From positions 1-64,000 of the forward strand of contig NZ_JARGCS010000003.1 in the NCBI RefSeq assembly GCF_029193575.1: a stretch of 64,000 bases of DNA, read 5' to 3'. The translations under genes were made by a program, and so were the position numbers. This DNA comes from Pseudomonas entomophila (GTDB lineage Bacteria; Pseudomonadota; Gammaproteobacteria; Pseudomonadales; Pseudomonadaceae). The first letter of the stretch is position 1, and each line of letters opens with the position of its first letter. The notes beneath the pieces are model-generated. The model was not told the origin of the DNA and ran no database searches. It was given only the letters and a program-made list of their open reading frames with translations. Shown here one piece after another: positions 1 through 10,691 of the stretch.

Positions 1-33
1 CTAATTGCCCGTGAGGCTTGACCATATAACACC
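1..33 (+). rRNA. rrl: 23S rRNA, 3' end (partial)
   Basis: The first about 33 bases match my recollection of the extreme 3' end of Pseudomonas 23S rRNA, ending near ACCATATAACACC. The rest of the gene lies upstream of the window. The exact mature 3' end is approximate. A spacer of about 127 bases separates it from the 5S gene. Confidence 0.75.
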
Positions 34-160
34 CAAGCAATTTGAGCGTCAGACGCCGAATTGTGGTGGTGAAGACGAAAGAGCCGAAGATTCGTAAGAC
101 CACAAATTCACATATCCGAATTCGCTGGGCTGTCCAACAGGACATTCTGGCTACAGAATT

Positions 161-277
161 TCTTGACGACCATAGAGCATTGGAACCACCTGATCCCATC
201 CCGAACTCAGCAGTGAAACGATGCATCGCCGATGGTAGTGTGGGGTTTCCCCATGTGAGAGTAGGTCATCGTCAAGA
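161..277 (+). rRNA. rrf: 5S ribosomal RNA
   Basis: This is a gamma-proteobacterial 5S rRNA. The 5' strand begins near CTTGACGACCATAGAGC and pairs with the 3' GGTCATCGTCAAG to form the terminal stem. The core TGATCCCATCCCGAACTCAG and the GATGGTAGTGTGGGG segment are standard 5S elements. It follows the 23S end, so this is the tail of an rRNA operon. Ends are accurate to a few bases. Confidence 0.95.
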
Positions 278-286
278 TTCATTTCG

Positions 287-323
287 CAAAACCCCTATCT
301 GCGCGAGCAGGTAGGGGTTTTGT
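287..323 (+). terminator. rho-independent terminator of the rRNA operon
   Basis: An inverted repeat AAAACCCCTA ... TAGGGGTTTT with a GC-rich loop and a T-rich tail starts about 10 bases after the 5S gene. It ends the rRNA operon and isolates the downstream pqi genes. Confidence 0.85.
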
Positions 324-464
324 CTTTGCGCGTGGGAAAAGACGGTGCGTCCGCAGTGATGGTGTGCCTGATTGGCCACATGCTCCGGCGAACCTCGCGT
401 CTATCTCCCACAATTCGAGCCGGAACACTAGAATAGAGCCCACATTCCCTTTCAGACCTCCCGT

Positions 465-1124
465 ATGCCCAACCCCGTGGACCCAGAAGCGCTGGCAGGT
501 TTGCCACTGGATCAGCTCGTGGCCTGCCATGAGTGCGACCTGCTGCTGCGCAAGCCTTCCCTGCAGAACGATGAAAAGGCCCATTGCCCCCGCTGCGGCT
601 ATGAGCTTTTCGCGCACCGTCACAATGTCGTCAACCGCAGCCTGGCCCTGGTATTGACCGCTTTGTTGCTCTACGTCCCAGCCAATTTCCTGCCCATCAT
701 GCAGCTGCACCTGCTCGGCCAGACTTCCGACGACACCGTCTGGAGCGGCGTCCTAGGCCTGTACAACTCCGGCATGGGCGGCATTGCCGTGGTGGTGTTC
801 CTGTGCAGCATGGCCGTCCCCTTGCTCAAGCTGCTCTGCCAACTGGCGGTGCTGCTGAGCATCCGCCTGAACTTCGGCCGCGGCCATGGCTTGCTGTTCT
901 ACCGCATCTACCATCATCTGAAAGAGTGGGGGATGCTCGAGGTGTACTTCATGGGCGTGCTGGTCGCCATCGTCAAATTGGTGGACCTGGCTGAGCTGAC
1001 GATAGGCCTGGGCCTGTTCTGCTTCATCAGTCTGCTATTGGTGCAGGTTTGGCTGGAGGTGGTGATGTCGCCACACCAGATCTGGGTCGCGTTGTCGGGG
1101 GAGGACACCCATGCGGGCGATTGA
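465..1124 (+). CDS. pqiA: PqiA-family inner-membrane protein, first half (LetA/PqiA-like)
   Basis: This 219-residue membrane protein has an N-terminal zinc ribbon with CxxC pairs at residues 21/24 and 41/44. About four transmembrane helices follow, beginning near residue 57 with a VPANFLPIM segment typical of PqiA. In E. coli, PqiA and YebS (LetA) are about 420 residues and contain two such halves; here each half is its own gene. It overlaps the second PqiA gene by 14 bases and is followed by an MCE protein, so it likely works with it in lipid transport across the envelope. The zinc-ribbon call is from visible cysteines; the transport role is inferred from the family. Confidence 0.9.
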   Translation: MPNPVDPEALAGLPLDQLVACHECDLLLRKPSLQNDEKAHCPRCGYELFAHRHNVVNRSLALVLTALLLYVPANFLPIMQLHLLGQTSDDTVWSGVLGLYNSGMGGIAVVVFLCSMAVPLLKLLCQLAVLLSIRLNFGRGHGLLFYRIYHHLKEWGMLEVYFMGVLVAIVKLVDLAELTIGLGLFCFISLLLVQVWLEVVMSPHQIWVALSGEDTHAGD

Positions 1125-1734
1125 TGCGGGTATCGTGGTCTGCAACGAATGCCACGAACTGAACCGGCACGACACCGACAGCGACGCGCAAACCTGCACC
1201 CGCTGCGGTGCTGTCGTCCATGCGCGCAGGCCCAACAGCATCGTGCGCACCTGGGCGTTGCTGATCACGGCGATGATCCTCTACATCCCCGCCAATGTGT
1301 TGCCGATCATGACCGTCAGTACCCTTGGCCAGGGTAGCCCCGATACCATCATGTCCGGCGTCATCACCCTGATGAAGCACGGCATGCTGCCCATCGCCGC
1401 AGTGGTGTTCATCGCCAGTATCCTGGTGCCGACCTTCAAGCTGGTCGGTATCGGCCTGCTGCTCTACTCGGTGCAACGGCATCAGCCGCTGTCGGCGCGT
1501 CAGCGCATCCTGATGTATCGCTTCATCGAATTCATCGGCCGTTGGTCCATGCTCGACATCTTCGTCATCGCCATCTTGGTGGCAGTGGTGAATTTCGGTC
1601 GCATTGCCAGTGTCGAAGCCAACCTGGGCGCCGTCGCCTTCGCCTGCGTGGTGATTTTGACGATGCTCGCCGCTTTAACTTTCGATCCCCGACTGATCTG
1701 GGATAACACGGAGTCGGATGACGACCATGAGTGA
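1111..1734 (+). CDS. pqiA: PqiA-family inner-membrane protein, second half
   Basis: This 207-residue protein repeats the architecture of the preceding gene: CxxC pairs at residues 11/14 and 29/32, then about four hydrophobic helices starting with an IPANVLPIM segment. The two genes look like a split version of a two-repeat PqiA/LetA protein. The reading frame overlaps the upstream gene, and its stop overlaps the start of the MCE gene, so the three are probably translationally coupled. It is expected to be the inner-membrane partner of the MCE tunnel protein. Confidence 0.9.
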   Translation: MRAIDAGIVVCNECHELNRHDTDSDAQTCTRCGAVVHARRPNSIVRTWALLITAMILYIPANVLPIMTVSTLGQGSPDTIMSGVITLMKHGMLPIAAVVFIASILVPTFKLVGIGLLLYSVQRHQPLSARQRILMYRFIEFIGRWSMLDIFVIAILVAVVNFGRIASVEANLGAVAFACVVILTMLAALTFDPRLIWDNTESDDDHE

Positions 1735-4042
1735 CCTGCCTACGGCTAAAACCCGCCCAGCCTCGAACTGGTCGGCCATCTGGATCCTGCCGCTGATCGC
1801 CTTGGTGATCGGCGGCTGGCTGGGGTGGCAGGCCTATCGGGACGCCGGTGTGGAGATCCAGGTGCGCTTCGCTACCGGTGAAGGCATCGTCGCCAACAAG
1901 ACCGAAGTGATCTACAAGGGCATGTCGGTCGGCAAGGTGACCAAGCTGGTGCTCGATGCCGAAGGCAGCCAGACCGGGGTGATCGCCACCATCGAAATGA
2001 ACAAGGCCGCCGAAACGCACCTCAATACCGGCACGCGCTTCTGGTTGGTCAAGCCGAGTGTCAGCTTGGCTGGTATCTCTGGCCTGGAAACTCTGGTGTC
2101 TGGCAACTACATCGCCGTTGACCCTGGCAAGGGCGAGTCCGTCCGCCGTTTCACCGCGTTGTCAGAGGCGCCGCCGCTGTCCGATAGTGAGCCGGGGCTG
2201 CACCTGACCCTCAAGGCCGACCGTCTGGGCTCGCTCAACCGTGACAGCCCGGTGTTCTACAAGCAGATCCAGGTCGGCCGGGTGAAGAGTTACCGCCTCT
2301 CCGAAGACCAGGGCACTGTGGAGATCAAGCTGTTCATCGAGCCGGCCTACGCCAGCCTGGTGCGCAAGCACACGCGCTTCTGGAATGCCAGCGGCATCAG
2401 CATCGACGCTGACCTGTCCGGCGTGAAGGTGCGCAGCGAGTCGCTCTCCAGCATCGTTGCCGGTGGTATCGCCTTCGCCACCCCCGAGCACCGCAAGGAC
2501 AGCCCGCCCACTGATCCAAGCCTGCCATTCCGCCTCTACGAGGACTTCGATGCGGCCCAGGCCGGCATTCGCGTGAAAGTGCGCCTGAGTGACTACGAGG
2601 GCCTGCAGGCGGGGCGCACGCCGGTGATGTACAAGGGCATCCAGGTCGGCTCGATGAAGGGCTTGAAGATCGAGGACGACTTGGCCAGCGCCATGGCCGA
2701 GTTGACCCTCGACCCGCTGGCCGAGGACTACCTGGTCGAAGGCACGCAGTTCTGGGTGGTCAAGCCGTCTATCTCGCTGGCAGGCATCACCGGCCTGGAG
2801 GCGTTGGTGAAGGGTAACTACATCGCCATTCGACCAGGCGAGAAGGGCGCCCGGCCGCAACGTGAGTTCGAGGCACGGCCGAAGGCGCCGCCGCTCGACC
2901 TCAAGGCGCCGGGCCTGCACCTGGTGCTGTTCGCCGACACCTTGGGCTCACTGGAGGTCGGCAGCCCGGTGATGTACCGTCAGGTCAAGGTCGGCAGCGT
3001 GCAGAGCTATCAGTTCGCCCGCAACAGCAAGCGTATCCTGATCGGCGTGCACATCGAGAAGGAATACGCCAACCTGGTGAACGGTTCGACGCGCTTCTGG
3101 AACGCCAGTGGTGTCACGCTTTCCGGCGGCTTGTCGGGGATCAAGATCAAGAGTGAGTCCTTGCAGACCCTCATGGCGGGTGGTATCGCCTTCGACACGC
3201 CGCAACCGAACGTGCCGCTCAAACGCCATATCCCCCGTTTCCGCCTGTTGGAAAACGAAGAGGCGGCCAACCGTGCCGGTACTCCGATCACCATCCGCGT
3301 CGATCGCGCCGATGGCCTCAAGCCCGGCACGCCGATCCGTTTCCGTGGCCTGGACGTGGGCAGTGTAGAGAGTGTCGACCTGACCAACGATATGCAGGCG
3401 GTGCTATTGCGCGCGCGCATCACCGATGCCGCGGATCGCATTGCCCGCTCGGGCACGCAGTTCTGGGTGGTCAAGCCGGCCTTGGGCCTGGTACGCACCG
3501 AGAACCTCGACACCCTGATCGGCGGGCAGTACCTGGAAGTGCTGCCCGCACAAAAGAGCAAGGGGCCGCAACGTGACTTCATCGCCTTGGCCGAGGCGCC
3601 GGAGCTTACCGGCAAGGAGGTCGGCCTGCCGCTGACCTTGAGCGCGCCGCGCCGTGGCTCGATCAAGCCGGGTGTACCGGTCACCTACCGCGAAGTCACG
3701 GTGGGCAAGGTCACCGGGTTCGAGCTGGGGCAGAACGCCGACCGTGTGCTGATCCACATCCTCATCGAGCCGCGCTATGCGGCGTTGGTGCGCGGTGGCA
3801 GCCGCTTCTGGAACAGCAGCGGGTTTGGCTTCGATTGGGGGCTGTTCAAGGGCGCCACGGTGCGTACCGAGTCGCTGGAGACGCTGATCGACGGTGGCAT
3901 CGCCTTCGCCACGCCCGATGGCGAGAAGATGGGTAACCCGGCGCGGCCGCAGCAGACCTTCGCCTTGTTCGACAAGGCCGAGGACGAATGGCTGCAGTGG
4001 GCGCCGAAGATCCAGATCGGGCAGCCGGCGGCGGTGGAGTAA
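1718..4042 (+). CDS. pqiB: six-MCE-domain envelope lipid transport protein (PqiB/LetB family)
   Basis: The 774-residue protein has a short cytoplasmic N-terminus, one transmembrane helix at about 17-40, and then six MCE (MlaD) domains. They start near residues 44, 160, 282, 398, 520 and 635, each with a recurring (Y/F)-K/R-G/Q/E-x-x-VG(K/R/S)V motif. E. coli PqiB has three MCE domains and LetB seven; six is intermediate. Stacked MCE rings form a periplasmic tunnel for phospholipids between inner and outer membrane. Start could be ATG 1718 or ATG 1727; both overlap the pqiA stop. No separate PqiC lipoprotein gene follows; rpsT comes next on the opposite strand. Confidence 0.9.
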   Translation: MTTMSDLPTAKTRPASNWSAIWILPLIALVIGGWLGWQAYRDAGVEIQVRFATGEGIVANKTEVIYKGMSVGKVTKLVLDAEGSQTGVIATIEMNKAAETHLNTGTRFWLVKPSVSLAGISGLETLVSGNYIAVDPGKGESVRRFTALSEAPPLSDSEPGLHLTLKADRLGSLNRDSPVFYKQIQVGRVKSYRLSEDQGTVEIKLFIEPAYASLVRKHTRFWNASGISIDADLSGVKVRSESLSSIVAGGIAFATPEHRKDSPPTDPSLPFRLYEDFDAAQAGIRVKVRLSDYEGLQAGRTPVMYKGIQVGSMKGLKIEDDLASAMAELTLDPLAEDYLVEGTQFWVVKPSISLAGITGLEALVKGNYIAIRPGEKGARPQREFEARPKAPPLDLKAPGLHLVLFADTLGSLEVGSPVMYRQVKVGSVQSYQFARNSKRILIGVHIEKEYANLVNGSTRFWNASGVTLSGGLSGIKIKSESLQTLMAGGIAFDTPQPNVPLKRHIPRFRLLENEEAANRAGTPITIRVDRADGLKPGTPIRFRGLDVGSVESVDLTNDMQAVLLRARITDAADRIARSGTQFWVVKPALGLVRTENLDTLIGGQYLEVLPAQKSKGPQRDFIALAEAPELTGKEVGLPLTLSAPRRGSIKPGVPVTYREVTVGKVTGFELGQNADRVLIHILIEPRYAALVRGGSRFWNSSGFGFDWGLFKGATVRTESLETLIDGGIAFATPDGEKMGNPARPQQTFALFDKAEDEWLQWAPKIQIGQPAAVE

Positions 4043-4170
4043 CCCGCGCCGTAGGCGCGGCCTTGTGTCGAAAGGGGGCGAAGCCGCCCCCTGTCAGACG
4101 ATCCGGGCTGCTACGCGGCCCTTTCGCGATGCACAGATGCAGAGGCGCATTTGGCAAATCGCAGGCAATA

Positions 4171-4196
4171 AAAAACCGACCCTAGGGTCGGTTTTT
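4171..4196. terminator. bidirectional hairpin between the MCE gene and rpsT
   Basis: AAAAACCGACCC and GGGTCGGTTTTT form a near-perfect palindrome with A-run and T-run on the two sides. It can terminate rpsT on the minus strand and the pqi operon on the plus strand. The 128 bases before it contain only GC-rich degenerate repeat sequence. Confidence 0.8.
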
Positions 4197-4211
4197 CAAC
4201 AAGCGCATCAC

Positions 4212-4490
4212 TTAGGCAGCTGCAGCTTCTTTCAGCGCCTTGATGTGGCCGTTCAGACGGCCTTTGTGACGAGCAGCCTTGTTCTTGTGGATGATGCCCT
4301 TGTCGGCCATACGGTCGATTACAGGCACAGCCAGGGTGTAGGCGGCTTGCGCTTTTTCAGCATCTTTAGCGTCGATGGCCTTGACTACGTTCTTGATGTA
4401 GGTACGGACCATGGAACGCAGGCTGGCGTTGTGGCTGCGACGCTTCTCAGCCTGTTTTGCACGTTTCTTGGCGGAAGGTGTGTTGGCCAC
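4212..4490 (-). CDS. rpsT: 30S ribosomal protein S20
   Basis: The 92-residue, very basic protein begins [18 protein letters not shown] and ends with an alanine-rich helix, as S20 proteins do. It binds 16S rRNA in the body of the small subunit. Family length is about 87-92. It is a monocistronic minus-strand gene that is divergent from murJ, the classic Pseudomonas arrangement. A terminator lies directly downstream. Confidence 0.98.
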   Translation of the reverse strand: MANTPSAKKRAKQAEKRRSHNASLRSMVRTYIKNVVKAIDAKDAEKAQAAYTLAVPVIDRMADKGIIHKNKAARHKGRLNGHIKALKEAAAA

Positions 4491-4744
4491 CGTCGAGCTC
4501 CTCGAAAGACTTTTGGGTAAATAGCAAACAAAATAGGCCGCGAATCATGCCGATGAGTCGAGCGGATGTCAAGGCCACTTGCAGGGTTCCGCCGAGTGGC
4601 GTGCTGATGCGGAAGGAGAGATTCCTTTCTGCGCAGCGACCTGTAAACTCGGGAGTTTTGGCTTCCCCTGCATAGAAGCGGGATTATCGCACACTCGGGC
4701 GCGATCTGGCAGCGCTCTTATGTCCCTGACGTGAAAACTTTTCG

Positions 4745-6283
4745 ATGAACCTGCTCAAATCCCTTGCCGCCGTCAGTTCCATCACCCTGATTTCGCGGGT
4801 GCTGGGCTTCGTGCGCGACACCATCCTGGCGCGCGTGTTCGGCGCCGGTATCGCCACCGACGCCTTCTTCATCGCCTTCAAGCTCCCCAACCTGCTTCGG
4901 CGGATTTTCGCCGAAGGCGCGTTTTCCCAGGCGTTCGTGCCGATTCTGGCCGAGTACAAGACCCAGCAGGGCGAGGAGGCCACCCGTACCTTCATCGCCT
5001 ACGTCAGCGGTCTGCTGACCCTGGTGCTGGCCTTGGTCACCGCCCTGGGCATCCTCGCCGCGCCATGGGTGGTGTGGGTCACCGCGCCCGGTTTCGTCGA
5101 TAGCGCAGAGAAATACGAGCTGACCACCGCCCTGCTGCGGGTGACGTTTCCTTATATATTGCTGATCTCGCTGTCGTCGCTGGCCGGGGCCATCCTCAAT
5201 ACCTGGAACCGTTTTTCGGTGCCGGCCTTCACGCCGACCCTGCTCAACGTGGCGATGATCACCTTCGCCCTGCTGCTGACCCCGTACTTCGACCCGCCCA
5301 TCATGGCCCTGGCCTGGGGCGTACTGGCCGGCGGCCTGGCGCAGTTGCTGTACCAGCTGCCGGCGCTGAAAAAGATCGGCATGCTCGTGCTGCCTCGCCT
5401 GAACCTGCGCGACACCGGCGTGTGGCGGGTACTCAAGCAGATGTTGCCAGCGATCCTTGGGGTCTCGGTGAGCCAGATCTCGCTGATCATCAACACCATC
5501 TTCGCCTCCTTCCTGGTGGCTGGCTCGGTGTCGTGGATGTACTACGCCGACCGCCTGATGGAGCTGCCTTCCGGCGTGCTGGGCGTTGCCCTGGGCACCA
5601 TCCTGTTGCCGACCCTGGCCAAGACCTACGCCAACAAGGACCGCGAGGAGTATTCGCGCATCCTCGACTGGGGCCTGCGCCTGTGCTTCCTGCTGGTGTT
5701 GCCGTGCACCCTGGCCCTGGCGATCCTCGCCGAGCCGTTGACCGTGGCGCTGTTCCAGTACGGCAAGTTCAGCGCCTTCGACGCGGCCATGACCCAGCGC
5801 GCGCTGATCGCCTATTCCGTGGGCCTGCTGGCGATCATCCTGGTCAAGGTGCTGGCCCCCGGCTTCTATGCCCAGCAGAACATCCGTACCCCGGTGAAGA
5901 TCGCCATTTTCACCCTGGTGTGCACCCAGCTGTTCAACCTGGCGCTGATCGGCCCGCTCAAGCATGCCGGCCTGGCCCTGGCGATCAGCCTCGGCGCGTG
6001 CCTGAATGCCGGGCTGCTGTACTGGAGGCTGCGTAGCCAGAAGCTGTTCCAGCCCCAGGCCGGTTGGGCGAGGTTCCTCGCCAAGTTGGTGCTGGCGGTG
6101 CTGCTGATGTCGGCGGTGCTGCTGGCGGGGATGCATTTCCTGCCGGCCTGGGAGCAAGGCAACATGCTCGAGCGCTTCCTGCGGCTGGGGGCATTGATCG
6201 TGGCGGGGGTGGTGACCTACTTCGGTTGCCTGTACCTGTGTGGTTTGCGCCCCCGGCATTTCGCCCGCAAGGCCCTGCACTGA
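4745..6283 (+). CDS. murJ: lipid II flippase MurJ (MviN)
   Basis: This 512-residue polytopic membrane protein belongs to the MOP exporter superfamily. It begins [20 protein letters not shown], and has the characteristic early [10 protein letters not shown] segment and [19 protein letters not shown] motif that follow TM1. About 14 transmembrane helices can be read along its length. MurJ flips undecaprenyl-linked lipid II for peptidoglycan synthesis. It lies between rpsT and ribF as in other Pseudomonas. Confidence 0.96.
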   Translation: MNLLKSLAAVSSITLISRVLGFVRDTILARVFGAGIATDAFFIAFKLPNLLRRIFAEGAFSQAFVPILAEYKTQQGEEATRTFIAYVSGLLTLVLALVTALGILAAPWVVWVTAPGFVDSAEKYELTTALLRVTFPYILLISLSSLAGAILNTWNRFSVPAFTPTLLNVAMITFALLLTPYFDPPIMALAWGVLAGGLAQLLYQLPALKKIGMLVLPRLNLRDTGVWRVLKQMLPAILGVSVSQISLIINTIFASFLVAGSVSWMYYADRLMELPSGVLGVALGTILLPTLAKTYANKDREEYSRILDWGLRLCFLLVLPCTLALAILAEPLTVALFQYGKFSAFDAAMTQRALIAYSVGLLAIILVKVLAPGFYAQQNIRTPVKIAIFTLVCTQLFNLALIGPLKHAGLALAISLGACLNAGLLYWRLRSQKLFQPQAGWARFLAKLVLAVLLMSAVLLAGMHFLPAWEQGNMLERFLRLGALIVAGVVTYFGCLYLCGLRPRHFARKALH

Positions 6284-6367
6284 GCCCGGTCACGGGCCAG
6301 GCGTCGGTTTTTCACCTTCCACACCGCGCAACGGCGCTGCTGCCTGTCGCCAGCGCCCGGGTGTGGT

Positions 6368-6373
6368 TATAAT
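6368..6373 (+). promoter_or_regulatory. candidate -10 element of the ribF operon
   Basis: A consensus TATAAT lies 28 bases upstream of the ribF start at 6402, in the murJ-ribF gap. The -35 region at about 6345-6350 (TGTCGC) is a poor match, so only the -10 is recognisable. It could start a ribF-ileS-lspA-fkpB-ispH transcript. Confidence 0.45.
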
Positions 6374-6401
6374 CGGCCACTTTATGAGCAAGAAGCGCGT
6401 T

Positions 6402-7352
6402 ATGCAGCTGGTTCGAGGTCTTCACAACCTGCGCCCCGAGCACCGGGGCTGTGTCGCCACCATTGGCAACTTCGACGGGGTTCACCGGGGCCACCAGGCA
6501 ATCCTGGCGCGTTTGCGTGAGCGCGGCCAGGCGCTGGGCCTGCCCACTTGCGTGGTGATCTTCGAGCCGCAGCCGCGCGAATATTTCGCCCCGGACACCG
6601 CGCCGGCTCGTCTGGCGCGTCTGCGCGAAAAGGTCGAGCTGCTGGCCGGCGAGGGCATCGACCGGGTGCTGTGCCTGGCCTTCAACCAGCGCCTGAGCAA
6701 ACTCAGCGCCGACGCTTTCGTCAAGGCGGTGCTGGTGGATGGCCTGGGCGTGCGCCACCTGGAGGTCGGTGACGACTTCCGCTTCGGCTGCGATCGCGCC
6801 GGCGACTTCGACTTCCTGGTCGAGGCCGGCAAACGCTATGGCTTCAGCGTCGAGGCGGCCAACACCGTGGTCCAGGATGGCCTGCGCGTCAGCAGCACCG
6901 AAGTGCGTACCGCGCTGGCCAACGCCGACTTCGTGCTCGCCGAGCACCTGCTGGGCCGCCCGTACACCATCTGTGGTCGCGTGCTGCATGGCCAGAAGCT
7001 GGCCCGTCAGCTCGGCACGCCAACCGCCAACATCCAGCTCAAGCGCCGCCGCGTGCCGCTGTCCGGGGTCTACCTGACCAGCGCCGAGATCGACGGCCAG
7101 CGCTGGCCGGGTGTCGCCAACATCGGGGTACGGCCCACCGTCGCCGGTGATGGTCGGCCCCACCTGGAGATTCATCTGCTGGACTTCGCCGGTGACCTGT
7201 ATGGCCGGCGCCTGACGGTGGAATTCCACCACAAGCTGCGCGAGGAGCAGCGTTTCGCCTCCCTGGAGGCGCTGAAGTCGGCGATCGACGCGGACATCGC
7301 CGCCGCACGTGCCCACTGGCACGCTCAACCGCTAACGAAGAGCCTGAAATGA
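6402..7352 (+). CDS. ribF: bifunctional riboflavin kinase / FAD synthetase
   Basis: A 316-residue protein starting [16 protein letters not shown]. The N-terminal FAD synthetase (nucleotidyltransferase) domain carries the [13 protein letters not shown] motif near residues 22-34. The C-terminal riboflavin kinase domain has the GTPTAN motif and the later [11 protein letters not shown]. It makes FMN and FAD from riboflavin and ATP. The open frame extends to 6240, but ATG 6402 gives the usual family length; ATG 6384 is possible. Its stop overlaps the ileS start (ATGA). Confidence 0.95.
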   Translation: MQLVRGLHNLRPEHRGCVATIGNFDGVHRGHQAILARLRERGQALGLPTCVVIFEPQPREYFAPDTAPARLARLREKVELLAGEGIDRVLCLAFNQRLSKLSADAFVKAVLVDGLGVRHLEVGDDFRFGCDRAGDFDFLVEAGKRYGFSVEAANTVVQDGLRVSSTEVRTALANADFVLAEHLLGRPYTICGRVLHGQKLARQLGTPTANIQLKRRRVPLSGVYLTSAEIDGQRWPGVANIGVRPTVAGDGRPHLEIHLLDFAGDLYGRRLTVEFHHKLREEQRFASLEALKSAIDADIAAARAHWHAQPLTKSLK

Positions 7353-10180
7353 CCGACTACAAAGCCACGCTAAACCTTCCGGACACCGCCTTCCCGATGA
7401 AGGCCGGCCTGCCTCAGCGCGAACCGCAGATCCTGCAGCGCTGGGACAGCATTGGCCTGTACCAGAAGCTGCGCGAAATTGGCAAGGACCGTCCGAAGTT
7501 CGTCCTGCACGACGGCCCGCCCTATGCCAACGGCAAGATCCACATCGGTCATGCGCTGAACAAGATCCTCAAGGACATGATCGTCCGCTCCAAGACCCTG
7601 TCGGGCTTCGATGCGCCCTACGTGCCGGGCTGGGACTGCCACGGCCTGCCGATCGAGCACAAGGTCGAGGTCACCCACGGCAAGCACCTGACCCCGGACC
7701 AGACCCGCGAGCTGTGCCGCGCCTACGCCGCCGAGCAGATCGAAGGGCAGAAGACCGAGTTCATCCGCCTGGGCGTGCTGGGTGATTGGGGCAACCCCTA
7801 CAAGACCATGGACTTCGCCAACGAGGCCGGCGAGATCCGCGCCCTGGCCGAGATGGTCAAGCAAGGTTACGTGTTCAAGGGCCTCAAGCCGGTGAACTGG
7901 TGCTTCGATTGCGGCTCGGCGCTGGCCGAGGCCGAGGTCGAATACGCCGACAAGAAATCCCAGACCATCGACGTCGCCTTCCCGGTCGCCGACGCAGACA
8001 AGCTGGCCGCCGCCTTCGGCCTGGGCACGCTGGCCAAGCCCGCCGCCATCGTGATCTGGACCACCACCCCATGGACCATCCCGGCCAACCAGGCGCTGAA
8101 CATCCACCCGGAGTTCACCTACGCCCTGGTCGATACGGGCGACCGCCTGCTGGTGCTGGCCGAGGAATTGGTCGAGTCGTGCCTGAAGCGCTACGGCGTC
8201 GAAGGTTCGGTGCTGGCCACCGCGCCGGGCTCGGCGCTGGAGCTGATCAACTTCCGCCACCCGTTCTATGACCGCTTGTCGCCGGTGTACCTGGCCGACT
8301 ACGTCGAACTGGGCGCCGGTACTGGCGTGGTGCATTCGTCGCCGGCCTATGGCGAGGACGACTTTGTTACCTGCAAGCGCTATGGCATGGTCAACGACGA
8401 CATCCTCACCCCGGTGCAGAGCAACGGTGTGTACGTGCCCTCCCTGGAGTTCTTCGGCGGCCAGTTCATCTGGAAGGCCAACCCAGCCATCGTCGAAAAA
8501 CTGCAAGAAGTCGGTGCGCTGCTGCACACCGAAACCATCAGCCACAGCTACATGCACTGCTGGCGCCACAAGACCCCGCTGATCTACCGCGCCACCGCGC
8601 AGTGGTTCGTCGGCATGGACAAGCAGCCGAACAACGGCGAGCCCCTGCGCGAGCGTGCCCTGAAGGCCATCGAAGAAACCAAGTTCGTACCGTCCTGGGG
8701 CCAGGCGCGTCTGCACGCGATGATCGCCAACCGTCCGGACTGGTGCATCTCGCGCCAGCGCAACTGGGGCGTGCCGATCCCGTTCTTCCTCAGCAAGCAG
8801 ACCGGCGAGCTGCACCCGCGCACCGTCGAGCTGATGGAAGAGGTGGCCAAGCGCGTCGAGCAGGAGGGCATCGAGGCCTGGTTCAAGCTCGACGCCGCCG
8901 AGCTGCTGGGCGACGAAGCCGCCCAGTACGACAAGATCGCCGACACCCTGGACGTGTGGTTCGACTCCGGTACCACCCACTGGCACGTGCTGCGTGGTTC
9001 GCACAACATCGGCCACGCCACCGGCCCGCGCGCCGACCTGTACCTGGAAGGTTCCGACCAGCACCGCGGCTGGTTCCACTCCTCCCTGTTGACCGGTTGC
9101 GCCATCGACGGCCATGCGCCGTACCGCGAGTTGCTGACCCACGGCTTCACCGTGGACGAGAGTGGCCGCAAGATGTCCAAGTCGCTCGGCAACACCATCG
9201 AGCCGCAGAAGGTCAACGACACCCTGGGCGCCGACATCCTGCGCCTGTGGGTCTCGGCCACCGACTACTCCGGCGAGATGGCCGTCTCCGAGCAGATCCT
9301 GCAACGCAGCGCCGATGCCTACCGACGTATTCGCAACACCGCGCGCTTCCTGCTCTCCAACCTCTCCGGCTTCGACCCCGCGCGCGACCTGCTGCCCGCC
9401 GAAGACATGCTGGCGCTGGACCGCTGGGCGGTCGACCGCACCCTGCTGCTGCAGCGCGAGCTGGAAGAGAACTACGCCGAATACCGCTTCTGGAACGTCT
9501 ATTCCAAGGTGCACAACTTCTGCGTGCAGGAGCTGGGCGGCTTCTACCTCGACATCATCAAGGACCGCCAGTACACCACTGGCGCCAACAGCGTCGCGCG
9601 GCGTTCCTGCCAGACCGCGCTGTACCACATCAGCGAGGCGCTAGTGCGCTGGATCGCGCCGATCCTGGCGTTCACCGCCGACGAGATCTGGCAGTACCTG
9701 CCGGGCGAGCGCAACGAATCGGTGATGCTCAACACCTGGTACCAGGGCCTGTCCGAGCTGCCGGAAGGCGCCGAGCTGGACCGCGCGTACTGGGACCGCG
9801 TCATGGCGGTCAAGGCGGCGGTCAACAAGGAGCTGGAGAACCAGCGCGTGGCCAAGGTCATCGGCGGCAACCTGCAAGCCGAAGTGACCCTGTTCGCCGA
9901 CGAGGGCCTGAGCGCCGACCTGGCCAAGCTGGGCGACGAGCTGCGCTTCGTGCTGATCACCTCCGCCGCCAGCGTGGTGCCGTTCGTCCAGGCGCCAGCC
10001 GAGGCGGTGACAACCGAGGTCGAGGGGCTCAAGCTGAAGGTGGTCAAGTCCGGCCACGCCAAGTGCGGCCGTTGCTGGCACTTCCGCGCCGACGTCGGCA
10101 GCCACCCGGAGCACCCGGAAATCTGCGGCCGTTGCGTCGACAACATCAGCGGCAACGGCGAGGTGCGCCACTATGCCTAA
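7349..10180 (+). CDS. ileS: isoleucyl-tRNA synthetase
   Basis: A 943-residue class I synthetase charging tRNA-Ile. The HIGH signature is seen in [10 protein letters not shown] at about residue 64 and the KMSKS loop in [10 protein letters not shown] at about 607. A C-terminal zinc-binding segment with two CGRC pairs lies near 904 and 924. The editing (CP1) domain includes [12 protein letters not shown]. Length and architecture are those of proteobacterial IleS. The gene sits between ribF and lspA with overlaps at both ends, the conserved ileS-lspA operon. Confidence 0.98.
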   Translation: MTDYKATLNLPDTAFPMKAGLPQREPQILQRWDSIGLYQKLREIGKDRPKFVLHDGPPYANGKIHIGHALNKILKDMIVRSKTLSGFDAPYVPGWDCHGLPIEHKVEVTHGKHLTPDQTRELCRAYAAEQIEGQKTEFIRLGVLGDWGNPYKTMDFANEAGEIRALAEMVKQGYVFKGLKPVNWCFDCGSALAEAEVEYADKKSQTIDVAFPVADADKLAAAFGLGTLAKPAAIVIWTTTPWTIPANQALNIHPEFTYALVDTGDRLLVLAEELVESCLKRYGVEGSVLATAPGSALELINFRHPFYDRLSPVYLADYVELGAGTGVVHSSPAYGEDDFVTCKRYGMVNDDILTPVQSNGVYVPSLEFFGGQFIWKANPAIVEKLQEVGALLHTETISHSYMHCWRHKTPLIYRATAQWFVGMDKQPNNGEPLRERALKAIEETKFVPSWGQARLHAMIANRPDWCISRQRNWGVPIPFFLSKQTGELHPRTVELMEEVAKRVEQEGIEAWFKLDAAELLGDEAAQYDKIADTLDVWFDSGTTHWHVLRGSHNIGHATGPRADLYLEGSDQHRGWFHSSLLTGCAIDGHAPYRELLTHGFTVDESGRKMSKSLGNTIEPQKVNDTLGADILRLWVSATDYSGEMAVSEQILQRSADAYRRIRNTARFLLSNLSGFDPARDLLPAEDMLALDRWAVDRTLLLQRELEENYAEYRFWNVYSKVHNFCVQELGGFYLDIIKDRQYTTGANSVARRSCQTALYHISEALVRWIAPILAFTADEIWQYLPGERNESVMLNTWYQGLSELPEGAELDRAYWDRVMAVKAAVNKELENQRVAKVIGGNLQAEVTLFADEGLSADLAKLGDELRFVLITSAASVVPFVQAPAEAVTTEVEGLKLKVVKSGHAKCGRCWHFRADVGSHPEHPEICGRCVDNISGNGEVRHYA

Positions 10181-10691
10181 TCCCGCGGCGGCGGGGCGCT
10201 TCGGGCGCCTTGTCTGGCTCTGGCTGAGCCTGGTGGTGCTGGTCGCCGACCAGGCCACCAAGCTGTATTTCGACAGCGCGCTGACCATGTACCAGCAGAT
10301 CGTGGTCATCCCCGACTACTTCAGCTGGACCCTGGCCTACAACACTGGCGCGGCCTTCAGCTTCCTGGCCGACAGCTCCGGCTGGCAGCGCTGGCTGTTC
10401 GCCCTGATCGCCGTGGTGGTCAGCGCCGTGCTGGTGGTTTGGCTCAAGCGCCTGGGGCGCAACGAGACCTGGCTGGCGGTCGCCCTGGCCCTGGTGCTGG
10501 GTGGCGCGCTGGGCAACCTGTACGACCGTGTCGTGCTGGGCCATGTGGTCGACTTCATCCTCGTGCACTGGCGCAACACCCACTATTTCCCGGCCTTCAA
10601 CCTGGCCGACAGCGCCATCACCGTTGGCGCGGTGATGCTGGCGCTGGACATGTTCAAGAGCAAGAAAACCGAGGAGCCGGTCCATGACTGA
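10173..10691 (+). CDS. lspA: lipoprotein signal peptidase (SPase II)
   Basis: A 172-residue aspartic protease of the inner membrane that cleaves prolipoproteins at the lipobox cysteine. Four hydrophobic helices are visible. The two catalytic aspartates are in the conserved NLYDR and FNLADS motifs. The start overlaps the ileS stop by 8 bases and its end overlaps fkpB. It would process BamD and the other lipoproteins in this window. Confidence 0.97.
   Translation: MPNPAAAGRFGRLVWLWLSLVVLVADQATKLYFDSALTMYQQIVVIPDYFSWTLAYNTGAAFSFLADSSGWQRWLFALIAVVVSAVLVVWLKRLGRNETWLAVALALVLGGALGNLYDRVVLGHVVDFILVHWRNTHYFPAFNLADSAITVGAVMLALDMFKSKKTEEPVHD

Noticed and set aside
42..314. 90-residue open frame over the rRNA spacer and 5S gene
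   Set aside because: It lies inside structural RNA and its terminator; no ribosome site or protein similarity.
4718..6280. Long 520-residue open frame opposite murJ
   Set aside because: Low-complexity Gln/Gly/His-rich product typical of the antisense frame of a GC-rich membrane protein gene; murJ is certain.
7370..9628. 752-residue minus-strand frame opposite ileS
   Set aside because: Antisense shadow of a certain gene in high-GC DNA.
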